From NCBI GenBank assembly GCA_039714715.1, contig JBDLIU010000073.1:1-17542 (forward strand): a stretch of 17,542 bases of DNA, written 5' to 3'. Source of the stretch: S012-113 sp039714715. GTDB taxonomy: Bacteria; Bacteroidota; Bacteroidia; Cytophagales; Cyclobacteriaceae. Of this stretch, positions 1 to 6,022 are shown one piece after another. Each line of letters opens with the position of its first letter. The stretch's first letter is position 1. The notes beneath the pieces were generated by a model that saw only the letters and a program-made list of their open reading frames with translations, made no database searches and was not told where the DNA came from. Both the position numbers and the translations under genes were made by a program.

Positions 1-1
1 A

Positions 2-130
2 GAGCAGGCTATTTGGGAAGAAGTACTGGATGCCTTTGCCGAGAATAGTGATATTCACCTGGCATACCCAACACAAAGAATTTTTTACCAGCCCCAGGAA
101 GAAGCAGGTAAAGGGCTGGACCTTTCGTAG
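2..130 (+). CDS. C-terminal end of a mechanosensitive (MscS-like) ion channel, partial
   Basis: An open frame enters from the left edge in frame 2 and ends at the TAG at 128-130, giving 42 residues. The end contains an acidic helix (EEVLDAFAEN) followed by DIHLAYPTQRIFY. This resembles the C-terminal cytoplasmic alpha/beta domain of MscS-family small-conductance channels, which usually close with a helix and a strand of the type 'I-x-hydrophobic-P-x-P-Q/T-x-x-hydrophobic'. Such channels sit in the inner membrane and release solutes on hypo-osmotic shock. Only the tail is visible, so the membrane and pore regions cannot be checked and the family call is tentative. An overlapping frame at 30-212 is not a gene. 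Confidence 0.55.
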   Translation, partial: EQAIWEEVLDAFAENSDIHLAYPTQRIFYQPQEEAGKGLDLS

Positions 131-262
131 AATACATTTAGAACTAGTTTTTTTAGCTGCTAATGCTTACAAGTCCGTTGAAAATCATATTATTACACCT
201 GGTGTTTTTTAACCAATTCATTTAATATGATTGTTTCATCTTAATAAATAACCAGTCTAATA

Positions 263-991
263 ATGAAGGAATTTTTCGTAGTACTTTGTTTAACATTTTT
301 TCCCTTATTGTTATCTGCCACATATGCTCAGGATGCAGATTCCTGTCAACAATTTATTCAATTCAGAGAAGGTAGTAAGGAATGTTTTGATGAAGTAACA
401 ATTGAAACTATGTCTAACAAAGTAGTAGCTGATGGCAAAGAAATAAGCATTTTGGCCATAGATAGATTTGCAACAGCCAATAGTTTTTATATGGTTGACT
501 GGCCATCAGGGCATCCGGTCATATATAAATCATATAAAGAGGGTAAGAGAATTAAACTATTTAATCAGTTAAATTCTAAAACTGGCACTATGTATAATCA
601 TTCAACAGGAACAGTAACAACGACTACTACGGATAAAGATGTTTATAGTAAAGATGGAGGCCCATTGAGAGAGGTTAAGATGAAAAGTCTTAAGCGTGAC
701 CTGTCAGATAATCCTGAAAGCATGAAAGTATTAAAAAATGTATCAAAAAGAAAAATGCTTCAAGCTGGATTATATACTGTTGGTTATTCTTCAATAATCA
801 TAGGAGGGGTAGTGACACTTAAAGATATAAGTGTTGACCCAAGTGATTTGGGAGCACCAAAAATTTCACCGATACTGCTCCTTGGTGGTTTGACCTGGGC
901 TGCATACTCTATGCGAGATGGGAATAAGGAGAGGTTGTTTGATGCTATAGATCTTTATAATGATGTAAAATATAAGAAAGATGAATTATAG
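263..991 (+). CDS. Exported hypothetical protein with two hydrophobic C-terminal segments
   Basis: This is a 242-residue protein of no family I recognise. Residues 1-22 form a clear Sec signal peptide (MKEFF, hydrophobic core, then ATYAQ with cleavage probably after Ala). The middle part (about 23-165) is polar, has two Cys near the mature N terminus (C28, C41) and a Thr-rich run around residue 118. Residues 168-187 and 201-216 are hydrophobic and could form a membrane hairpin; the last 25 residues are charged. The start is the ATG at 263, with no obvious ribosome binding site. It stands alone between the channel fragment and the convergent pyrE. It shares its overall plan (signal peptide, soluble domain, two hydrophobic segments, charged tail) with the unrelated-looking protein at 2482-2970. 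Confidence 0.75.
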   Translation: MKEFFVVLCLTFFPLLLSATYAQDADSCQQFIQFREGSKECFDEVTIETMSNKVVADGKEISILAIDRFATANSFYMVDWPSGHPVIYKSYKEGKRIKLFNQLNSKTGTMYNHSTGTVTTTTTDKDVYSKDGGPLREVKMKSLKRDLSDNPESMKVLKNVSKRKMLQAGLYTVGYSSIIIGGVVTLKDISVDPSDLGAPKISPILLLGGLTWAAYSMRDGNKERLFDAIDLYNDVKYKKDEL

Positions 992-1100
992 CTGTCAAAA
1001 AATCATTTCATAACCTTTAAACCATTTATTGATACTCTAACGCTAGGAAGGCCTGATTATAATGAGTTATTAAATATGGCTTATTAATACTCTCGTTTAA
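992..1100. other. Convergent intergenic spacer
   Basis: This AT-rich spacer of 109 bp separates the 3' ends of the exported hypothetical gene and pyrE. Both transcripts must end here. I looked for a stem-loop followed by a T run on either strand and found only weak partial pairing around 1064-1093, so no terminator is called. Confidence 0.5.
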
Positions 1101-1751
1101 TCACTTTCTCCAACCGGCCGGTTCTTTTCTCCAGGATTTAAGTGAATCAACATCCTCTTCTGAAATATATTCAGAAATCAGTGCTTCATCGATCATATCA
1201 TTATAGTTGCTTAAGGTAGCTACTTTAATACCTTCATTGGCAAAATTGTCTTCAGCAACCTGGAATCCATAGGTAAAAATGGCAACCATCCCCTGAACAT
1301 CAAAAGCAGCATTTCTTAGTGCTACTGCCGCTTTAATTGAACTTCCTCCCGTTGAAATAAGATCTTCAACAAGAACCACTTTCTGTCCTTTGGTGATTTT
1401 CCCTTCGATCATGTTAGTCATACCATGGCCTTTTGGCTTGGACCTAACATATATAAATGGAAGACCCAGGGCTTCTGCCACCAGCGCACCTTGCGGTATA
1501 CCGGCAGTGGCCACTCCCGCAATAGCCTCAACACCACTGAACTCACGTGTTATAAGATTTTTGAGCTCATCCTTAATGAATGACCTTATTTCAGGATAGG
1601 AGAGTGTTAATCGGTTATCGCAGTAAATTGGTGAATTCCAGCCTGATGCCCAGGTATAAGGATTAAGCAGATTTAACTGAATGGCTTTAACTTCTAAGAG
1701 TTTTGCCGCGACTTGATGTGATATTGATGTGTTCATGAAAAAATTTTGCAT
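1101..1751 (-). CDS. pyrE: Orotate phosphoribosyltransferase
   Basis: This enzyme transfers the ribose-5-phosphate of PRPP to orotate, making OMP in the fifth step of pyrimidine synthesis, in the cytosol. The 216-residue length matches the family. The PRPP-binding signature is plain at residues 125-138 (VVLVEDLISTGGSS, with the two acidic residues and the STGG phosphate loop). The flexible catalytic loop KPKGHG with its Lys and His lies at 105-110, and an orotate-contact region FIYVRSK precedes it. The N-terminal stretch with YCDNR is also typical. The start could be the ATG at 1751 or the in-frame ATG at 1736, five codons later; the second removes only MQNFF. It is divergent from a Nudix gene across a 55-bp spacer, an arrangement I recall from other Bacteroidota. 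Confidence 0.95.
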   Translation of the reverse strand: MQNFFMNTSISHQVAAKLLEVKAIQLNLLNPYTWASGWNSPIYCDNRLTLSYPEIRSFIKDELKNLITREFSGVEAIAGVATAGIPQGALVAEALGLPFIYVRSKPKGHGMTNMIEGKITKGQKVVLVEDLISTGGSSIKAAVALRNAAFDVQGMVAIFTYGFQVAEDNFANEGIKVATLSNYNDMIDEALISEYISEEDVDSLKSWRKEPAGWRK

Positions 1752-1791
1752 AAAAATAATAGCTTATTCGTTATGATGAGCAATTATTTTT

Positions 1792-1799
1792 TAAGTTTG
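1792..1799 (+). promoter_or_regulatory. Bacteroidota-type -7 promoter box for the Nudix gene
   Basis: TAAGTTTG matches the Bacteroidota -7 consensus TAnnTTTG exactly and ends seven bases before the Nudix ATG at 1807. Transcription would begin almost at the start codon, giving a very short leader. A good TTG at the -33 position is not evident, so this is a likely but unproven promoter. Confidence 0.4.
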
Positions 1800-1806
1800 A
1801 TGCATT

Positions 1807-2481
1807 ATGAATCTATTCATAAACGATACGCCATTTTTTCTGCTGCGGAGCACAGAAGAAGCGCAACCCCTGGAGAATAAAACAATTTTAAGCGCCATAG
1901 AAGTTTCATCGTTAAAAGACCTTTCCGGAGCGGTGATAATAACTGATGTGAAGACCAAAAGAGTAATAGAACTCCTCCATGAATTAATGAATAACCAGTT
2001 TGAGGATGTTTCTTTCAGGATACTGCCTAAAAATTATAATAAGGCTAAAGCCATGATTAAGCAACATTTCAAAATTATTGATGCTGCCGGAGGGGTGGTT
2101 AAGGACCATAATGGTGATGTGCTGTTGATTTACAGGTTGAAGAAATGGGATATTCCAAAAGGTAAACTGGATAAAGGTGAAACATTTCGTATGACTGCCA
2201 AACGTGAGGTAGAAGAAGAAACTGGTGTTAAGATTAAACTTAAAAATCGGATTACAACAACCTGGCATACGTATACCATAAAAGATAAACCTATTTTAAA
2301 GCGAAACCAATGGTATGAGATGCAGTGCCTGGATAGTTCAGAATTAAGACCACAAAAGAAAGAAGGTATTGATAAGGCTGCATTTATGAATAAGGAAGAA
2401 TCAGAAATCGTTCTGAGGAAATCGTACAGGTCGATACGTTATGTTATGAGGTGCTACTGGGATGGGTGTGATGAGTTTTAG
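1807..2481 (+). CDS. Nudix hydrolase
   Basis: This is a 224-residue protein with a complete Nudix box at residues 119-141: G, five residues, E125, seven residues, then REVEEETGV. The REVEEE acidic residues bind the metal that drives hydrolysis of a nucleoside-diphosphate-linked substrate. A strand IDAAGGVV at 91-98 opens the Nudix fold. Residues 1-85 are an extra N-terminal region with no motif I recognise; the same two-part plan is common for Nudix proteins next to pyrE in Bacteroidota. The substrate cannot be told from the sequence. Candidates include oxidised nucleotides, diadenosine polyphosphates and ADP-sugars. The gene is divergent from pyrE, and its stop TAG abuts the convergent stop of the next gene with no spacer. 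Confidence 0.9.
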   Translation: MNLFINDTPFFLLRSTEEAQPLENKTILSAIEVSSLKDLSGAVIITDVKTKRVIELLHELMNNQFEDVSFRILPKNYNKAKAMIKQHFKIIDAAGGVVKDHNGDVLLIYRLKKWDIPKGKLDKGETFRMTAKREVEEETGVKIKLKNRITTTWHTYTIKDKPILKRNQWYEMQCLDSSELRPQKKEGIDKAAFMNKEESEIVLRKSYRSIRYVMRCYWDGCDEF

Positions 2482-2970
2482 TTAATAGATCTGAGCTACC
2501 CGTACACGCCATCTGCGTTTAAGCTTATATCTGCTTTTGGTATTAAAAATCAATAATGTGCCACCTAAGCCAATGAGCGAACCTGAAGCAATGGCTACCC
2601 CTTTGGAGTAAGAATACTCGTTTCCCTGGACAACGGTCTGATTGAACATGTCGAATGTAAAAAGTAAAATTCCTGCAGCAATGAAAGTCTTTCCCATTGC
2701 ACTTAGCATGCCGGAATTCTGTACAAAATGTACTTCTCGTATGTCTTCTATTTTTATTACCTGCTTCTCTGTAACAATTGCACTGTCTTCGAAAGCCAGA
2801 ATGGTAATTCTTGTATAGAAATCATCATCCTTGATTTTTACATCCAGCATTGATTCAGGATAAAAAACAAATCGCTTTTTTGTTCCTATTTTCTCCAGGA
2901 CAAGAAAAGTCTGGCCCATCGATGAGAATGAGATAGTCAGTAATAATGCAACGAGGACAAAACGGTTCAT
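2482..2970 (-). CDS. Exported or membrane hypothetical protein
   Basis: This 162-residue protein is not recognised as a named family. It has a Sec signal peptide at 1-19 (MNRF, hydrophobic core, SSMGQ). A beta-rich soluble part (20-85) follows, with alternating hydrophobic and charged residues that would suit a small barrel or sheet. Two hydrophobic glycine-rich segments lie at about 91-110 and 124-142. The tail is very basic (KSRYKLKRRWRVRV). The two hydrophobic segments with a short polar loop suggest a membrane hairpin and a positively charged cytoplasmic end. The gene starts at the ATG at 2970, nine bases after the gcvT stop, so it is probably transcribed with gcvT. Confidence 0.7.
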   Translation of the reverse strand: MNRFVLVALLLTISFSSMGQTFLVLEKIGTKKRFVFYPESMLDVKIKDDDFYTRITILAFEDSAIVTEKQVIKIEDIREVHFVQNSGMLSAMGKTFIAAGILLFTFDMFNQTVVQGNEYSYSKGVAIASGSLIGLGGTLLIFNTKSRYKLKRRWRVRVAQIY

Positions 2971-2979
2971 GCCATAAGT

Positions 2980-4068
2980 TTATACTTCTACAAGAGGCAG
3001 CTTCGCAACGCTGGCTTTTAGCTTTCTTTTACGAACGGCCACATAAATTATTGTGTCCGGTGAGCTATACTCCTTCTCTACATAGCCAAGACCTATCCCT
3101 ACACTTAACATGGGTGATTGTGAACCGGAAGTTACTTTTCCGATAATCTTTCCTTCTTCATTCTCCAGTTCATAATCATGACGAGGTATCCCTTTATCTT
3201 CCATGATAAAACCCACAAGTTTTTTAGTTATTCCTGTTTCTTTCTGCTGCTTGAGAGCGTCACTGTTAGTGAATTCTTTGGTGAATTTTGTGATCCAGCC
3301 GAGGCCTGCTTCCAGAGGTGATGTGGTATCATCGATATCATTTCCATAGAGACAGAAGCCCATTTCCAGGCGTAAAGTGTCACGGGCCCCGAGGCCAATT
3401 GGTTTAATACCCTCTTCTTTACCTGCTTCGAATATGTTATTCCAAACCTCAATCGCATTTTCATTTCTTACGTATAGCTCAAAACCACCCGAACCAGTAT
3501 AGCCCGTAGCTGAAATGATCACATCTGAGCCACCGGCAATAGTTCCTACAGTAAAATGGTAATATTTAATAGCCGACAGGTCAACTTCTGTAAGTTTTTG
3601 TAGCACACTGGTTGCTTTCGGTCCCTGAACAGCAAAAAGGGAATATTCACTGGAAGCATTTTTAATATCAACACCTGAATCATTGTGTTTGTTCACCCAA
3701 TCCCAGTCTTTCTGTTCATTCGATGCATTAACAACCAGCATATACTTGTTTTCGGCAAGCATATATACGATGAGGTCGTCTACAATACCACCGGTATCAT
3801 TCGGGAAGCAGGAGTATTGAGCCCTTCCGGGAAATAGCTTACTGGCATCATTACTTGTTATTTTTTGTATTAGTTCCAGAGCATTTGGTCCTTCCAAAAT
3901 AAATTCACCCATATGAGATACATCGAATACACCAACACCATTTCTTACTGTCATATGTTCCTCGATATCAGATGAATATCGAATAGGCATTAAGTAGCCT
4001 GCAAATTCTGTCATCTGCCCACCTGCTGCTGCATGAATATCATTTAAAACCAGTTTTTTCGTCTCCAT
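2980..4068 (-). CDS. gcvT: Aminomethyltransferase, glycine cleavage system T protein
   Basis: The T protein takes the aminomethyl group from lipoylated H protein and passes the one-carbon unit to tetrahydrofolate, releasing ammonia, in glycine breakdown. At 362 residues it is the normal length. Visible family features are the N-terminal FAGYLMPIRY, the VGVFDVSHMGEF block at 46-57, the catalytic-site Asp pair in GGIVDDLIVY (98-99), and the folate-site segment GARDTLRLEMGFCLYGND. The C-terminal domain follows, with VTSGSQSPMLSVGIGLGYV. The start is the ATG at 4068. The H and P proteins are not in the window. The gene probably leads a two-gene unit with the small hypothetical gene downstream. 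Confidence 0.96.
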   Translation of the reverse strand: METKKLVLNDIHAAAGGQMTEFAGYLMPIRYSSDIEEHMTVRNGVGVFDVSHMGEFILEGPNALELIQKITSNDASKLFPGRAQYSCFPNDTGGIVDDLIVYMLAENKYMLVVNASNEQKDWDWVNKHNDSGVDIKNASSEYSLFAVQGPKATSVLQKLTEVDLSAIKYYHFTVGTIAGGSDVIISATGYTGSGGFELYVRNENAIEVWNNIFEAGKEEGIKPIGLGARDTLRLEMGFCLYGNDIDDTTSPLEAGLGWITKFTKEFTNSDALKQQKETGITKKLVGFIMEDKGIPRHDYELENEEGKIIGKVTSGSQSPMLSVGIGLGYVEKEYSSPDTIIYVAVRKRKLKASVAKLPLVEV

Positions 4069-4094
4069 AATTCTGAATATAATTTAACTATAAT

Positions 4095-4286
4095 TCGATA
4101 TAAAAAACAACAAAAAACGCTAAATCGTCACTCAGAGAATTTTTTGAAGCGAAGCAGAAAAAATAATTCGTGGAGTCCCCAATAGGGGATTCCTACGGCT
4201 TTTCCAACTTCACTTCCCTCTTCGAAAAGCCTCTGAATGACGTTATTTTGTTGTTTTTATTAATAAATAAAAAATCTTTATATCGA
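4095..4286. repeat. Long nested palindromic element in the gcvT upstream region
   Basis: The 297-bp gap between gcvT and the hydrolase holds a set of inverted repeats with nearly the same centre (about 4181-4191). From outside in they are: TCGATATAAA (4095-4104) with TTTATATCGA (4277-4286), perfect; AAAAACAACAAAA (4103-4115) with TTTTGTTGTTTTT (4246-4258), perfect; CGTCACTCAGAG (4126-4137) with CTCTGAATGACG (4231-4242), 11 of 12. At the tip, GGAGTCCCC (4172-4180) pairs with GGGGATTCC (4185-4193) around an AATA loop, with one G-T pair. The CGTCAtTCtGA type of end is familiar from interspersed non-coding repeats in Bacteroidota genomes. The sequence codes for nothing evident. Whether other copies exist cannot be seen here. 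Confidence 0.7.
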
Positions 4287-4365
4287 GTTAATATTTGTTT
4301 GTACAAAATAAAGCAATTTGCTGAACTTACATCTTATTAATTATCCAAATGGTAGGGTAGAATAA

Positions 4366-5250
4366 TCAGGATTCTGAAACTGTTTCAGATGTTATTATTT
4401 TAATCATTTTGCCAATCACCTCATCATTTCTTAGTATTCGGGTATGGCCCATACCGGATGTGAAAATTGTTCTTGCGGAAGGGCACCTTTCCAGCATCAA
4501 TTCTGCATGATAGAAAGGCACATCTCTGTCATTTTCATCGTGGACAAGCAGAAGACATTTGATAGATAATGATTTGATCATTTCTCCTGCCGATATCATA
4601 TCAAACTCAATCCCATATCTTTTAAAAACCTCATTCCTGAAACTCTCTCCGGTTGCCGGACTGGCATTTATTCTTGCTTCGAACTGGGTAATTATGTCAC
4701 TGGCTATCGATGGGGTGGCTACCAAACCTACTTTTTCAATATCCAATCCTCTTCTGATGGTATTCAGAATAGTGATGCCACCAAAGGAATGCCCAATAGC
4801 ACAGTTAATAGAACCAAATTTTTCAGCAATATGCTCGATACACTCTGCGAATTCATTCATATTGGTTTGTCTGCCCGAAGAAGCTCCATGGGCAGGGCCA
4901 TCAAAAGATACCACATGATGATTGGTGACTACGAGCTGATCTATCAGCTTAAAAAACTGTGTAGCTCTGCCCATCCATCCGTGCACAAGTACTATGGTAG
5001 GATTAGCTTTATCACCCCATTGGTAGAATTGCACTTGCTTATTGTTTACCTTATGAGAGAATCTTTCAGTGCGTGTCAAAATATCCAGCTCACGTTCGGG
5101 AGTTTTGTATTTTATAGGAGTGAAGAAAAGGTTGTAGGAAAGTTTATGGGCCAACTTCGGAAAAATCTTTTCCAGGGTAGGGTAAACTGCTTTTATTATC
5201 CTGAGAGGAAGAGGGTTCCCAATTGCATGTGCGTTCTTATTCTTTGCCAT
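4366..5250 (-). CDS. Alpha/beta hydrolase
   Basis: This is a 294-residue alpha/beta-hydrolase-fold protein. The oxyanion loop is VLVHGWMG (87-94). The nucleophile elbow is GHSFGG with Ser155, the likely acid is one of the Asp residues in HDENDRDVP (237-245), and the catalytic His is His269 in GMGHTR. The N-terminal 60 residues contain PLPLRIIKAVYPTLEKIFPKLA and look like an amphipathic leader typical of this group in Bacteroidota; no signal peptide is seen. It probably cleaves an ester or similar bond in the cytosol, but the substrate is unknown. It is the last gene of a compact minus-strand operon, starting three bases after the stop of the NRDE-family gene. Confidence 0.88.
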   Translation of the reverse strand: MAKNKNAHAIGNPLPLRIIKAVYPTLEKIFPKLAHKLSYNLFFTPIKYKTPERELDILTRTERFSHKVNNKQVQFYQWGDKANPTIVLVHGWMGRATQFFKLIDQLVVTNHHVVSFDGPAHGASSGRQTNMNEFAECIEHIAEKFGSINCAIGHSFGGITILNTIRRGLDIEKVGLVATPSIASDIITQFEARINASPATGESFRNEVFKRYGIEFDMISAGEMIKSLSIKCLLLVHDENDRDVPFYHAELMLERCPSARTIFTSGMGHTRILRNDEVIGKMIKIITSETVSES

Positions 5251-5253
5251 AAT

Positions 5254-6021
5254 CTATCTCTGTGGCGAAAGTACAAATTTGACATCAGTGCCAGATTGAT
5301 TAATTGATGAATGGGTACGTTCTATCATTTCTACCTCACCTGATTTATGATTAAGAAGAATGGTAGTACTTCGTGTGCCATAACCTTCCATATCGATAAA
5401 CATGGCTGAGAGTTGTTTTTCTATTTCGTAACCAACACCAGTATCAGGGAGCTGTTTATCCTCAGCAAGGGACTTATCTTGCATCATTTCAAGAAGGGCA
5501 TCTGTAGAAATCTTATCCTGACTAATAATCTGTTTGAATTTTTCCTTACCTCGTTCAACTTTTGGCCATTTTGTATCCAAAAAAGCATTGCTTAATCCAT
5601 AGATACCTGATCCGAGTCTTGTGATCCTGTCATCCCCGCTGGAGAAATACCATGGATCATCGAGTGTTCCAAGAATAATATTATATCCATTATAGTTGGC
5701 CGCACTGGCAAAAAGTGCCTTCAGGTAGGATGGAGGGTTGAAATCTCCCATCAGGTAGCCTGAAACCAGCTTACCTCGAGAGGGGACATTGGATTTCAGG
5801 TTCTTCGGATCACGGTAATTAGTAAGGAGCGCAAAATACCCTGATCTGGTTATACCCATCCAGGTACCACCAGCTACTTTGTCTCTTCCGGCAAGGATGT
5901 TTGAATTATCATCCCAGTAGTCTAATGGTTTGGCAGGACGATTTAAAAACTCATCACGATTAGCTGCAATGATTAGTGGGTACTCAGGGTGTTGATTATA
6001 TGCCAGAAAAATCAAACACAT
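5254..6021 (-). CDS. TANGO2/NRDE-family protein
   Basis: This is a 255-residue member of the NRDE (transport and Golgi organisation 2, TANGO2) family. The name-giving motif AANRDEF lies at 19-25, after the conserved start MCLIFLAY, whose Cys2 resembles an N-terminal nucleophile. The second conserved block AGRDKVAGGTWMG is at 44-56, followed by the ALLTNYRDP strand. A late segment with STTILL also fits the family. The eukaryotic relatives have been linked to haem and lipid handling, but the bacterial role is not established, so I make no functional claim. The start ATG is one base after the YfhO stop and the stop is three bases before the hydrolase start, so the three genes are very likely co-transcribed and translationally linked. 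Confidence 0.9.
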   Translation of the reverse strand: MCLIFLAYNQHPEYPLIIAANRDEFLNRPAKPLDYWDDNSNILAGRDKVAGGTWMGITRSGYFALLTNYRDPKNLKSNVPSRGKLVSGYLMGDFNPPSYLKALFASAANYNGYNIILGTLDDPWYFSSGDDRITRLGSGIYGLSNAFLDTKWPKVERGKEKFKQIISQDKISTDALLEMMQDKSLAEDKQLPDTGVGYEIEKQLSAMFIDMEGYGTRSTTILLNHKSGEVEMIERTHSSINQSGTDVKFVLSPQR

Positions 6022-6022
6022 G

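Noticed and set aside
194..210. ACAC-CTG-GTGT followed by T6 as an intrinsic terminator after the channel gene
   Set aside because: The stem is only four base pairs, too weak to call.
30..212. 60-residue open frame on the plus strand at the left edge
   Set aside because: It overlaps, in another frame, the channel-like C terminus ending at 130 and has no family-like sequence.
4789..5307. 172-residue plus-strand open frame opposite the hydrolase
   Set aside because: It lies wholly antisense to well-supported genes and its sequence resembles no family.
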